From positions 5,485,001-5,549,000 of the forward strand of contig JAQISU010000097.1 in assembly GCA_029339505.1 (NCBI GenBank): DNA of 64,000 bases. The letters run 5' to 3'. The first letter of the stretch is position 1; every line of letters begins with the position of its first letter. Below, piece after piece: positions 23,533 to 35,186 of the stretch. The notes under the pieces were generated by a model that was given only the letters and a program-made list of their open reading frames with translations, searched no databases and was not told the DNA's origin. The DNA is from Unio delphinus. Its lineage: Eukaryota > Mollusca > Bivalvia > Unionida > Unionidae. A program made the position numbers and the translations under genes.

Positions 23533-23689
23533 CAACTCGTGCACAACAGAGTTCAACAAATGCCGCATAATTGACGGCACAAGTTACCATGCAAACAATG
23601 ACAAATTAAGAAAGGGATGGATGTCAACAGCAAGAAGAAGGTGGATGGATTAAGTGGTTGAATGCCCATTAATATCTACACTCAGGGTA

Positions 23690-24560
23690 GTTGTTAAAAA
23701 ATAACTTTTCTAATGAAGTTCTTTGATTTTTGTATAAATTATGTTAATTTTCAATATATTTAATCTCTGAAAAATTGTTTAAAACAGTACTCAAAGTGGT
23801 TTTGTTATGTATACTTAATTGGGTTTTATAAATTCATTATTTGCTATGGATAATTGTATTTGGAATTTACCTTGTTCATCAAGTTTATTTTCTACCTTAT
23901 CTGAATCATTAATCATTGTTTTTGACATGTGTTTTATCTCAATCCAAGTCAAGAACATTGGAAGGTCCCCATGAAATGTCAGAACATTGGAAGGTCCCCA
24001 TGAAATGTCAGATCTACCTGTTGTTTACCACAGTTTATAGTATAATTTTAGTTACATATTTTCTAATTTTGACAAAGATTTTATCCTAAACATTTGGAGC
24101 CTTCCAGAATAAAATCTTACATTAGGTAATATTATTAGAAAAAAATGCTAAATGTGACCTGAGGTTAAGAATAGGACTATATAATCTTGTTTATCTCGAA
24201 ATTATTAATTTGTGCTGAAAGACTTTGAGTTAGGGTTAGAAACAGAAACACTTGTATTATTGTTGTGTCCAGTATTTCATCTGGGCTGGAATTTAATTTT
24301 TCAAATTATTTAATTCTAATATTCTTCTCTGGAAATACAAAGTGCTCATCTAAGATAATATTCTTGGAAATAGAGAAATAGATATAGATATATATATATA
24401 TATATATATATAAATAGTGAAATTTAAATAAGGATATATTCTTGGATATTATTACTGTGATTTAACAAAAGACTGATGGCATATGACTATGATACAGGCC
24501 ATCAGAGGCAAATCAACACTTGCAGTATTGGATTTTTATCTGAAATGCCACTAAAGTTTA
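23690..24560. mobile_element. Second copy of the unclassified dispersed element
   Basis: It shares collinear blocks with 3753-4570, including TGTGACCTGAGGTTAAG, TCATCTGGGCTGGAATTT, GGAAATACAAAGTGCTC and ATTACTGTGATTTAACAAAA. A 30-bp direct duplication (GAACATTGGAAGGTCCCCAT) lies at about 23953-24010 and an AT microsatellite at 24388-24412. The boundaries are uncertain. No coding is seen. Confidence 0.5.
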
Positions 24561-25039
24561 TTCAGAACTTTAATCATCAGCACTTGTGTTAGAAATTCGA
24601 GAATTATTTGAAATTTAATTCATATAAGCATAAGTTTCTTGTTACATATTTCACATTACATTCAATGAAAATAAATGATTTGCTGAATTTTACAAAATGT
24701 GCTGATCTTTGCCCTTTTCTGGAACTTTTGTTTATGTTTATAGTTGTAACAGTTACAACACACATTTCTGTTTTGAATGTGAATGTGGATATATAAGAAC
24801 AAAACAATTTTTGTAATTTCAAAACAAAGTGACATTTTCTTAGAGAAATGATACAGAAACCCAATCACCTCCACAAGTCAGACATCATAACAGTCTCAGT
24901 ACTTTCTATGTAAATGCTTGGGGGCATCACTATTGTGGACACTTTTTATGTCTGAATACAACTGGGTATATCAAATTTATGATCAATACCCTGAAACCAA
25001 ATTAAAAAATAAAACTGAAACACCAATTTCCCATGAGAA
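24561..25039. other. No feature recognised
   Basis: Open frames at 24604-24874 on both strands show no domain signal. Confidence 0.5.
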
Positions 25040-25205
25040 GGCTTATTTAATTGGTATTTATTTCTTAAAGAACTGCCACCAGTAGGCGCTACTAACATTT
25101 TAATTAATCAATATTTCATCAACTGTTATTATTTGCAGTGTACTGAGAATTGTATTTAATAAAAGAAAATTTTAACAAAATATGACATAGTACAAAAAGT
25201 TGTGA
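25040..25205 (-). mobile_element. Decayed copy of Tigger-family 5' region
   Basis: Plus-strand sequence from TTAATTGGTATTTATTTC through CACCAGTAGGCGCTAC to TTGCAGTGTACTGAGAATT matches 33150-33270 block for block. That longer copy in turn matches the untranslated region of the Tigger element at 21415-21900. This is a short, old fragment. Confidence 0.5.
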
Positions 25206-25411
25206 AGTTGTGATTTTAAATCAAACTTTTGGGTGATGTCTGGTTTTTTTTCATGATAATGCAGGAGTGAAGAAAGTAAAATTGATATGCAGAATGATAG
25301 GTACAGCCAGATGTTTGTTCCATGATCATGCACCATGATTGATGATTATTCATATCATTCATAATGCTATTTTAATTTTCGTCATAGATTAAAACTGATA
25401 CATTAACCCAT

Positions 25412-25738
25412 ATTAATAAATGTGATAAAACTTGTATCAATGTTAATCAACAAAACTAAATGTGATAAAACTTGTATCAATGTTAATCAACAAAACTAAG
25501 TGTGATAAAACTTGTATCAATGTTAATCAACAAAACTAAATGTGATAAAACTTGTATCAATGTTAATCAACAAAACTAAGTGTGATAAAACTTGTATCAA
25601 TGTTAATCAACAAAACTAAGTGTGATAAAACTTGTATCAATGTTAATAATAATAAATGTGATAAAACATTGATCATATTTTTTTCAAACGTTTTGCATAC
25701 TTATTAACGCTAATATAAGTTTTATCACATTCATTAAT
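25412..25738. mobile_element. Inverted-repeat element carrying a 40-bp array
   Basis: The arms at 25412-25450 and 25700-25738 are inverted. The outer 22 bases match at 21 positions (AAGTTTTATCACATTCATTA in the right arm), and the inner part is weaker. Between them are 6 copies of a 40-bp unit containing ATGTGATAAAACTTGTATCA, which is the arm sequence itself. No coding is seen. It may be a MITE or a foldback element. Confidence 0.6.
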
Positions 25739-25751
25739 AATAATAATATAT

Positions 25752-25812
25752 AGTGGAGCCTCGTTAATCAGGACACATTCGTACCCAGTGAATATATCCG
25801 GAATAACAAGTA
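25752..25812 (+). mobile_element. Solo end of a pogo/Tigger-like element
   Basis: AGTGGAGCCTCGTTAATCAG resembles the terminal repeat of Tigger-type transposons and lies next to TA. No partner end is found in the window. Confidence 0.4.
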
Positions 25813-25914
25813 AAACTGCTCACTAACAGTATGTGTGATGCATCAATCAGATGTTGGTAAAACATACAGTACAGTTCAAATGATTTTTTTCCCCACCACA
25901 TATTACAGTGAGGC

Positions 25915-25930
25915 GGGGGGGGGGGGGGGG
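25915..25930 (+). repeat. G16 homopolymer
   Basis: Sixteen consecutive G. It could form a G-quadruplex and is a likely assembly-error site. Confidence 0.95.
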
Positions 25931-25969
25931 TAGAAAGACGATGCAAAAAATTAATTCTTTCCAGTTTGC

Positions 25970-27115
25970 CACCTTGCAAAATGGGAAGTATTACCCAATC
26001 ATTGCAAGCTAAATGGAAAATAATACCCAATCATTGCAAATTAAATGGGAAGTATTACCCAATCATTGCAAACTAAATGGAAAATATTACCCAATCATTG
26101 CAAACTAACTTGGAAGTACTCTCCAATCATTGCAAACTGAATGGAAAATATTACCCAATCATTGCCAAATAAATGGAAAATATTACCCAATCATTGCCAA
26201 ATAAATGGAAAATATTACCCAATCATTGCCAAATAAATGGAAAATATTACCCAATCATTGCAAACTAAATGGAACATATTACCCAATCATTGCCAAATAA
26301 ATGTAAAATATTGCCCAATCATTGCAAACTAAATGGAACATATTACCCAATCATTGCAAATTAAATGGGAAGTTAATACTACCCAATCATTGCAAACTAA
26401 ATGGTAAATATTACCCAATCATTGCAAACTAAATGGAACATATTACCCAATCATTGCAAATTAAATGGGAAGTTAATACTACCCAATCATTGCAAACTAA
26501 ATGGGAAATATTACCCAATCATTGCCAAATAAATGGAAAATATTACCCAATCATTGCCAAATAAATGAAAAATATTACCCAATCATTGCAAACTAAATGG
26601 AAAATATTACCCAATCATTGCCAAATAAATGGAAAATATTACCCAATCATTGCCAAATAAATGGAAAATATTACCCAATCATTGCAAACTGAATGGAAAA
26701 TATTACCCAATCATTGCCAAATAAATGGAAAATATTACACAATCATTGCAAACTGAATGGAAAATATTACCCAATCATTGCAAACTGAATGGAAAATATT
26801 AACCAATCATTGCAAACTAAATGGGAAATATTAACCAATCATTGCAAACTAAATGGGAAGTTAATACTACCCAATTATTGCAAACTAAATGGGAAGTATT
26901 GCCCAATCATTGCAAACTAAATGGGAAGTATTGCCAAATCATTGCAAACTAAATGGGAAGTATTACCCAATCATTGCAAACTAAATGGTAAGTACTACCA
27001 AATCATTGCAAACTAAATGGGAAGTATTGCCCAATCATTGCACACTAAACGGGAAGTTAATACCACCCAATCATTGCAAACTAAATGGGAAGTATTACCC
27101 AATCATTGCACACAG
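25970..27115. repeat. 32-36-bp minisatellite, about 34 copies
   Basis: Units contain TTACCCAATCATTGCAAACT with length variants, for example a longer form with GGGAAGTTAATACTACCC. Variants are interspersed, which indicates repeated unequal exchange. Confidence 0.95.
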
Positions 27116-28039
27116 AACAATGTACAGGTGACATTTTGGATATTAAGAGCTATCTCATAGTCCAAAACATTGTAAAATGTTTTGCCAAAAGATGAAACTT
27201 TGAAAGTACATCCAAACAAGTCATATTGACAGTGAGAGTTGTTTTTTTTCTTTCTAGGAAATTTTTTGAAAATATCTGAACATGAGATTGCAATTTAATT
27301 GATACACACAATTTTCAAATCAGAACCATTTCCAACTTTATTATTTATTTAAAAAAACATTTAAGTTTCAATCCAGAAAGTTCAAAAATATATACCGGTA
27401 ATTCAAGGGCTATAATCGGAACTGCTAAATATAATGATCCAAGTAAGATAAATGCTTACTGAAAGATAAATGTTTCCCATGCTGTGATCAAAGTCTGGCA
27501 TCCTCTTAGATGTGATTATGTCTTGTATCCATTCTGTTAATGTCTACCTGTTGCGACTTCTTTTAATTTAAACTTAAAATGTAAAATTTGTAGAAGTGTA
27601 TAAGATATACACATTACCCTGATCAGATATGATAGTGGTAGTGAATTCTGTTTAATCTGAATGAACATATATCTTTTTATATTTGTCGTCAAACACAAGC
27701 ACAAATCCAACCAACCTTTTTTAAATATGTGTAGATACAATACTATTTTGGGATGAGATTTCTTTGTTTTTTAACTGACCAAAGATATAACCAACATAAA
27801 AACTGTTTTTCATGTGGTATATTATTCTTAATCACTCTACTGTCTCAGTCTTTCCCAGGGTGGCCTCCACACATTGGTTATTCAAATGTCCATGGCTCTG
27901 AATCGTCTCCTAACCCCTCTGTGCTGGAGGTGTACAATATGTGTTAATGAAATAAGTTGGTTGCTTGGCTCTTCAAAACAGTGTGAGCATGGAGGATTTT
28001 AACTGTGATGTGAGGAGAAATGAAAAGATGTACTGCATG
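27116..28039. other. No feature recognised
   Basis: AT-rich sequence. The frames at 27537-27740 and 27753-27947 lack support. Confidence 0.5.
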
Positions 28040-28245
28040 CATAAGCTAAATCTGTCAATTCCATGGCTGTATCTGATACAAATATATTTACATGACACAG
28101 ACTGGGATACAATCTGTATCTGATACAAATATATTTACATGACACAGACTGGGATACAATCTGTATCTGATACAAATATATTTACATCACACAGACTGGG
28201 ATACAATCTGTATCTGATACAAATATATTTGCATCACACAGACTG
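28040..28245. repeat. 47-bp minisatellite, 4 copies
   Basis: The unit contains CTGTATCTGATACAAATATA and GACACAGACTGGGATAC. Confidence 0.94.
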
Positions 28246-28439
28246 GGATGCAATGAAAGCTAGACTTGTGGCAATTTATTTATACAATCATTATTTCCAA
28301 TATGATTATAAAAGAAAAATGCTTCAATGGGACGGAAGCCATACAGTGCAAAACAAATGTCCAGGATTCAAGATAGGACCATTTTTTTCCTTCTATAGGT
28401 CCAGTGTTTGAAACAATCTCCGATAATGTTCAGCAAAAA

Positions 28440-29160
28440 CAAGATTTTCAAATTAGCTTCTGTGGAACATGTATAATGTCAGGTTGGCACCATTTTCATT
28501 TATGACAGACATCATCAGAAGCAAGTCATAATCAGGATCAATTCTGTAGCGAGATCAAGGTTTTAAAGACACCTGGTCATGGCTGTCATATTACAACTGA
28601 CACCATTTTCAATTAGGACCAATCAGTCTATTGGTAAAAGCCTAATGTTGATAAAGCCATCAAATAAGAGAGAAGCGTAGATAATATTCGCAATATATGA
28701 CTATAATGAGGCAGAGTATCAATTACTGGATTTTTAGAAGACAAATCACAACCGTTCTCATTTAAGACCTGATGGAAGTCATAACAAGTCTTAATGTTGA
28801 AACATCATGTCATTATCACTTTCATTTTGAGAAGAAGAAAGACAAGATTTTTAAGATGGCTGCCATGGTGACTATAACGTATGTCTGATTGGTGCCATTT
28901 TTATTTAGGATCTGCTACACAAAATAAGACAACTTTTAGTAAAATATGACTATGAGATGAACATCCATTTAGGATTATTATTAGTGATAACAAGATTTTC
29001 AAGATGGCAGCCGTAGTAGCCATATTATCTTTCAAAGCAGCACAATTTCATTTAGAACCAGGTACATGTAGATCGTGGGATGAACGTGTGTGTGAAGTTT
29101 CAAGGCAATCCTAAAAGTTGTTTAGTAGGAAGTACCAAAAGGACCAATGATGGACATCAG
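28440..29160. repeat. Decayed long-unit repeat with ACAAGATTTTCAAGATGGC motif
   Basis: The word ACAAGATTTTCAAGATGGC and the block CACCATTTTCATTTAGGACC-like recur several times with irregular spacing. The same family appears at 57360-58240. These are probably old tandem units of 150-250 bp. Nothing coding is visible. Confidence 0.5.
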
Positions 29161-29279
29161 ACCATCCCATAAGCTCTACTGGTCAACGACCAATGGAGTT
29201 AACAAGTATTCATCATTAACTTCCCCCAACCCACCTCACCCCTCACCTCCACACGGTTCACTATCTCCTTTCCCTTATG

Positions 29280-29416
29280 ATATTTTAGTGTTATTTCAGT
29301 AATTGATGCCCTCGCTCATGTTGCGATCTGTTTTTGGACCTGATTGTTGTTAGGCTGATCTGATGGCAGAATCAGAACCCACATCTTTTGGGTCACGAGA
29401 AAGGATCCTAATCAAT
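29280..29416 (-). mobile_element. tRNA-like SINE head fragment
   Basis: The minus strand reads TTGGCTCATTGATTAGGATC and, about 30 bases on, GATGTGGGTTCTGATTCTG, matching A and B box positions of a tRNA. Acceptor-stem pairing is not evident, so this is a SINE relic and not a tRNA gene. Confidence 0.45.
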
Positions 29417-30139
29417 GAGCCAATATGGACAATACAAACTCGATTTAGATGAAAAATTGGTATTAAAAATTATTATGCATAGAGTGCTCCACTTCTCAAT
29501 AATTTATGTCTCATTTCAGACATAAATTATAATCCTTAGCAATCTCTACCATAGCAGATTTGTGCAAGTAAGTTACTTTCAGATGTAAGAATGATGTTAA
29601 TGCAAGAAAATGTGAAACTATCACCTGGCACCCCACCCCATCCACTGAAAAAAAAAAGAAAAAGATCCCCTTGCATCTAACCTAACCATTAAGAAAATAA
29701 TTAGTTTTGAACACAACATATCAATTTTGCTGAATTTTAAAATATTTAAAACTCATTACATCTCTGAGTCAATTATAGCTATTTCTGTTGAAGCGAAATG
29801 CACTGAAGGTATAGAGCACTTTTTAATCTTTGTTCAAACACATCTAATCATGTGATTTTAGCCCCAAGCTGAACTGCCATGTATTTGATTCATCCAATAC
29901 ACAGAGGTAATGTTAGGGATATTTGGAATGCTGACTATGCAACTTTTTACCTGTGATTCTACTTCAGCATTAGGTATACAAGCCTTTCAAAAGAACACAG
30001 TTTACATGCCATGCAACATTACAAGGTGTTCAATTATTGATACACAAGGCAAATATTCATATGAAAAAAAATTCCAACTGACCAATCCAAGAACTATAAC
30101 TATTACCAGAAATCAAGGCAGACAGACAAATGGACAAAA
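29417..30139. other. No feature recognised
   Basis: AT-rich sequence, with an imperfect palindrome around ATAATTTATGTCTCATTTCA (29500-29530). Confidence 0.45.
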
Positions 30140-30300
30140 TCCTATCTATTAGAGGTACAGTTCTAGTACAAAATGACATAATCCTATCTATTAGAGGTAC
30201 AATTCTAGTACAAAATGACATAATCCTATCTATTAGAGGTACAGTTCTAGTACAAAATGACAATCCTATCTATTAGAGGTACAGTTCTAGTACAAAATGA
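30140..30300. repeat. 42-bp minisatellite, 4 copies
   Basis: The unit contains AATCCTATCTATTAGAGGTA and TTCTAGTACAAAATGACAT. Confidence 0.95.
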
Positions 30301-30423
30301 CATGCAGTAAATTGCTGAGCTATGCTGCTTTTTAAAAACATATGCAAAAGTAGATCAAAATTTAATTGAAATGGGGCAACAAATTCTCAGAAATGCAGGA
30401 GAAATACATTCAACTCTATGCTA

Positions 30424-30500
30424 TACAGTAAAACCTGTCTTGAGAGACCATAATTTTTTGCAGAATGGGTGGTTTTACAAGATTCTACCGTATTATATGC
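30424..30500 (+). mobile_element. MITE family M1, single end
   Basis: ACAGTAAAACCTGTCTTGAG matches the ends of the MITEs at 5632-5813 and 54580-54760. The second end is not found. Confidence 0.55.
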
Positions 30501-30639
30501 CCGCTGGGTGTTTAATAGTCCTCTATGCACATAACTGAAATTTCTCTCTAGAAACCATTTTTCCTTAATAAATAATGACCCAGACCTTTGGTCTTTTGAC
30601 CTTGGCTTCTTCCATGAAGTGTAAGCCATCCACAAAGCT

Positions 30640-31460
30640 TAGTCATGGTCTGTCATTCAGAACTAAGGTTATTGTGAGGAAATCATTTTTCTTCTGCTAC
30701 AGTAACCTTGACCTGTGACCTTTTGAGAACAAGATTGGTAGGCTTCTTAATAAGGTCAAGTGCAAGACATCTTTGATTCAGATATGTTATGCAGAACAAC
30801 TGTTATTGCCCAGAAGCCAGTTTTCTTCTTTCAGTCAATGACCTTCATATCTGACCTTGTGGGCCATGAAATAAATAGCCTACTATAGCACCACAAAGTT
30901 TAATAACTGTAGCTGATGAGTGAATTCAGTTATTGTGCAGAAATCATTTGTCTTCTTTCAGTAATGACCTTGACCTCTGTCATTTTGTTGCAAAATCAAT
31001 AGACTTGTTCCAAGTACAAGCCATCCACAAAACTTGGTAACTGTATATGGTGGAGAACTACAATCACTGTAAAGAAGTATTTTTTTAATTATCTTTCAGT
31101 TTCTGTGAATTTTGACCCGTGTGCATTTGATCCCGAATTCCATAGGGTTACTCCTAGCAACAAGCGCATGCATTCCCAAACTTTTGCAACTGAAAATAGT
31201 GAAGAACTAAAATCATTGTGCAGAAACCATTTTTCTTTCTTTTAATCAGTGACCTTGACCGTTGATATTATGATGCTGAACTCAAAAGGGTTCCTCTACA
31301 TCCTAAGCACTAGGCATCCACAAATTTTGGTAAATGCCAATGGTAGAAACTGAGTTATTATGCAAAAATCATTTTTTTTCATTCAGTGATCTTCCTTAGC
31401 CTATAAGTGCAAGGCATGCACAAATTTTGGAAACTCAAGATGGTGAGCAACATGAGTAGT
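30640..31460. repeat. Decayed 110-130-bp units with TGACCTTGA motif
   Basis: Blocks around ACCTTGACC, a short spacer, AAGTGCAAGCCATCCACAAA and TTATTGTGCAGAAACCA recur about seven times. The family also appears at 55910-56360. TGACCTTGA is the inverse of TCAAGGTCA, an extended nuclear-receptor half-site. Whether it is used is unknown. Confidence 0.6.
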
Positions 31461-32389
31461 TGTGCAGAGACAACACTGGTAACAGATAGAATGATGGATG
31501 GAACAACAGATGTTGCAATGGATGGGCAGACAGACATCATAGTATAATATGCTCTGCTTTATTGCTAGCTAATAAAAATAATGCATAAATTTTCCACCCA
31601 GAAACCAAAAAGATAGGTATATTAGATAGGTATATTAGGTATATATATATAAATATAGGTATATTACCATAATTGAATGAAAAATTGGAAGGGCTGGCAA
31701 CTGAACAGACTAACTGATGGAAAATATTATTCTTACTGGGTTCCTTCATTCCATGATATGAATATCCTTGAAAATATTGTATGTGTGGGAAAAAGTGAGA
31801 CAGAGAGTCAGGAATATTGCATAAACATTGCAAATCAAATTCATTTTATCCACAATCAATACTTGTTGAAGTGTGAATTTCTATGCAAATACAGACTAAT
31901 GATTTATTCATTTTGAAGTCAGAAGTAATCTGTGACCATCTCATCCTGAGGTAATGAAATAAAATCTGATTAAACCTTACGTCCTCTGGCAAACTCAAAC
32001 AGCCATACATTCTTGTGCACAAGTCAAATAATTAAAGTATATGACTGAATTGTAGATTTACCTAAAGCCACATGAAATATGCATTTATTAATTCAGAAAC
32101 TCAAAAACACAAACCACACAAGCATGAATGCCTACAAAGTCAAATTAGATTCAATGCCCTGAAAGTACAGCATTGAAATGGTTTCTTTCTTCTTCTGCAG
32201 ACAGATATTCAAATACGCAAAAGTAATGAAAAATCAGGACTTTTATTGGTACTAATCGAGTATAGTAAACTTGACAAGACTCGATTCTTAATAGCATCAC
32301 TTGTACTATTTAAAAAAAGAGAAAACACAAATTATATATACAATATATACAAAGTGTATACCACATAAGATGGGAACTGGCATTGCAAT
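31461..32389. other. No gene recognised
   Basis: A short TA-rich imperfect repeat lies at 31618-31670. Nothing else is supported. Confidence 0.45.
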
Positions 32390-32700
32390 ATCCATTTCTT
32401 TTGGTTAATGGTTTTCATTTCTATTGGTTAATGTTTTCCATTTCTACTGGTTCATGGTTTCCATTTCTACTGGTTAATGGTTTCCATTTCTATTGGTGGT
32501 TTCCACTTCTTTTGGTTAATGGTTTCCATTTCTTTTGGTAAATGTGACCCTAACCTTTGTCACTGATACAGCAACCATGTAAAAGTGATGTAGTAATGAC
32601 ATAGCTTCCATGTAGCAGTGATATAGCAACCATGTAGCAGTGCTACAGCTACCATGTAGCAGTGATATAGCAACCATGTAGCACTAATATAGCATGCATT
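32390..32700. repeat. Two adjoining short minisatellites (about 24 bp and 22 bp)
   Basis: 32390-32545 holds about seven copies with TCCATTTCTATTGGTTAATG. 32565-32695 holds about six copies with AGCAACCATGTAGCAGTGAT. Confidence 0.9.
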
Positions 32701-32734
32701 CCATCTATATATCATGATAAATGCAGTAGCTATT

Positions 32735-33395
32735 ATGTGAATAGGATTTGCATGCCTTATAACTTTTGCGTAATTCCACCCTACTAATTTGATTTGATGC
32801 AAAAGATGTAATTAACAATATAATACAAAGTATTGAACTGTGTAACAATACAAAACACTGCTAGTCAAAACAATTAGCACTAATCATGTTCTCACTAAAA
32901 CAATTAGACATAGCTGTGACAGTGTAATGACACTGATCATATATTACATTGATGACTTTTACACTGAAAACAAATTAGAATTTAACATGAATTTCACTTC
33001 ACAAACCTATTTTATTACATTGGTATTTTTTTAATTGGTATTTATTTAATTGGTATTTATTTAATTGGTATTTATTTAATTGGTATTTATTACATTGGTA
33101 TTTATTTAATTGGTATTTATTTAATTGGTATTTATTTAATTGGTATTTATTTAATTGGTATTTATTTCCCAAAGTGCTTCCACTAGTAGGCATTACTGGC
33201 ATTTTCCTGGATCAAAAATTTTCATTGAATATTGTTATTTATAGTGTACTAAGAATTTGTTTGGTAAAAAATACTGAAGACATATAACTTATTTAAATTT
33301 TTGAATTTCATGATATTGATTCAAATTTCCAGGCAATAACTGCCAATTTCAATGATAAAACATAAAATATCAATGTTTCGTTTACAAGTTTTGAG
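32735..33395 (-). mobile_element. Decayed copy of Tigger-family 5' region
   Basis: Collinear matches to 21415-21900 of the intact-ended Tigger element include AATAGGATTTGCATGCCTT with TATAGGATTTGCATTCCTT, TTTGATGCAAAAGA with TTTGATACAAAAGA, and AATGTTTCGTTTACAAGTTT with AAGGTTTCATTCACCAGTTC. There is no transposase and no terminal repeat. It carries an expanded 14-bp array and is followed directly by a tRNA-like head. Confidence 0.6.
33013..33172. repeat. 14-bp minisatellite, about 11 copies, inside the Tigger relic
   Basis: Unit TTAATTGGTATTTA; a few units read ACATTGG. The related copy at 25040 has this sequence once. Confidence 0.94.
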
Positions 33396-33435
33396 ACTAC
33401 TCCGGTGGCCTAGTGGTTAAAACGTCCGCCTCAGA
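33396..33435 (+). mobile_element. tRNA-like SINE head, truncated
   Basis: GGTGGCCTAGTGGTTAAAAC followed by GTCCGCCTCAGATGC is an A-box-bearing tRNA head. No B box or body follows; a minisatellite begins at once. Confidence 0.5.
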
Positions 33436-33439
33436 TGCA

Positions 33440-33990
33440 TACAGTATACCCCCCACCACCAAAACATTGACTCTGACAGTAGACACCCCACCAACACACT
33501 GCCACTGACAGTATACCCCCAACACATTGCCACTGACAGTATATCCCCACCAACACAAGGCCACTGACGGTATACCCCCACTAACACATTGCCACTGACA
33601 GTAAACCCACCACTACCAACATATTGCCATTGACAGTATACCCCCCACCAACACACTGCCACTGACAGTATACCCTCACCCCCAAACAGACTGCCACTAA
33701 CAGTATATGCCACTAACAGTATACCCCCCACATTGCCACTGACAGTATACCCGCCCAACAGATTGCCACTAACAGTATCATACAGGATATTATTTTGACT
33801 GTTAATGACCTTGTACATCTATCTATTATCCTGTACATCTATCAATGACTTATTACATGTAACTTCATACTTCTGTCAATTACTTTGTACTTCTGTCAAT
33901 AACCTTGTACATCTGTCAATGACCTTGTACATCTGTCAATGACCTTGTACATCTAGATGTGATGTCAATGACTTTGTAAAACCTGTCAAT
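33440..33990. repeat. 31-bp then 20-bp minisatellites
   Basis: 33445-33780: about 12 irregular copies with CACTGACAGTATACCCCC. 33785-33990: about 9 copies with GACCTTGTACATCTGTCAAT. The C-rich first array reads as a spurious 133-codon minus-strand frame. Confidence 0.9.
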
Positions 33991-34499
33991 AACATTGACA
34001 TCTAACTGCCAAAACTACTGACTTCTTGTGGATGCATTCTTAATGATCTTCTTTAACTGACTGATATGCCCCAAATGCAGGTACAATGTTAGCGCTGTTT
34101 TGTTCTTTGTCAGTATTCCCATTGTCCATCCATCAATTAATCTGTCCATTCATCCAAGGCAAGTTCTTTAGTATAATTATAGACAAACACAAAATGGACG
34201 TAAAGAAATGCAAATCTGATTTGATTTTGATATATTCATCAACTAAATGACTTTAGCTTTTCATCAGTCATTTACATTTTGGGGGATTTGAGTGTTTTAT
34301 AGTGAAAAACTTATAAGCAAAATTCTACCCAAAACACCTGCTATAGAATGCTTATTTGTATGATCTGAACATTTCAACTGATTCATTAGCTTTTCTTCTT
34401 TCTGCATTGTTTTATTTTCTTCAGCTGTACAAATAAAATTCTAGAATACAGGTTAATGCATAATAAAGTGACAATGAAATGCTTTGAACAAGGTGATGG
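33991..34499. other. No feature recognised
   Basis: AT-rich spacer. Confidence 0.5.
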
Positions 34500-34690
34500 T
34501 AATTTCAACAAATTTGATTTTTGCTTGTTTTCAAGGCACTTTAACACATTATTGATTGTATCATGGAGAGAAAATGGACCTAAGTGCTTTCCCAATGGCA
34601 ACACCAGAGCAGCAAACCCTGGCTGTCCAGAGGAGGTGTCTAACCTTACAAACCGATTATGAGTCCAATGCTCTGCCAACTAAGTTGAAT
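34500..34690 (-). mobile_element. tRNA-derived SINE (family C)
   Basis: The minus strand starts with AGTTGGCAGAGCATTGGACT and continues through CATAATCGG to a body containing GGGAAAGCACTTAGGTCCAT. It resembles a tRNA head followed by a non-tRNA body. The overlapping 97-codon minus-strand frame is an artefact of this element. It lies head to head with the SINE at 34692. Confidence 0.65.
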
Positions 34691-34691
34691 T

Positions 34692-34880
34692 CTGGCATCT
34701 GAGTGGTTAGCAATTAAGACTCAATACCGAATGGGTGCAGGTTCAAATCCTACCATTGGACTAGCCTAGTCAGTTACTGTGGTGTATCCATGTACAATAC
34801 ATTTTATTTTAAATGCCTCGTTACTAAATAACCTACTTGTGCTGCTGTGCAATAAAGCACCTAAAAATAAAAATAAAACT
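34692..34880 (+). mobile_element. tRNA-derived SINE (family D)
   Basis: GGCATCTGAGTGGTTAGCAA provides an A box and GTGCAGGTTCAAATCCTACC a strong B box. The body ends in an AAATAAAAATAAAA-type tail. The 5' end adjoins the 5' end of the family C copy. Confidence 0.65.
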
Positions 34881-34937
34881 GATCAAAGATGGATCCCTTG
34901 TAGCATCTGGTGATAGTGCATGCTGGTTAAATGATCA

Positions 34938-34985
34938 TGGTTGTTATTGTTGTTGTAGGGTTTAATGCCATTTTTCAGCACATAT
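34938..34985 (-). mobile_element. SINE family A, extreme 3' end
   Basis: GTTGTTGTAGGGTTTAATGC followed by CATTTTTCAGCACA is the inverse of the family A 3' terminus at 50335-50375. The copy is 5'-truncated to about 45 bases. Confidence 0.6.
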
Positions 34986-35034
34986 ATGTGTGTGTGTGTG
35001 CGTGCGTGTGCACGCACGCACACGTGCGTGTGTG
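34979..35034. repeat. 56-bp strict purine-pyrimidine alternation
   Basis: CA/TA, then TG, then CG/TG and CA/CG dinucleotides alternate without a break, a sequence prone to Z-DNA formation. Confidence 0.9.
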
Positions 35035-35186
35035 AAAAATTGATAAATAAAAACCTAAAAAAATTAGTGCTCAACACATCGTGACTGATTGCCCAAACCG
35101 TTTAAATCGATCAATTTGAACTGAACTTCACTGCCATTTTAAAAGAGCCCATTATGCTATTCATACAGTTGCATTAGATCACTTAC

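Noticed and set aside
34386..34679. 97-codon minus-strand frame as a gene
   Set aside because: It runs through a tRNA-derived SINE.
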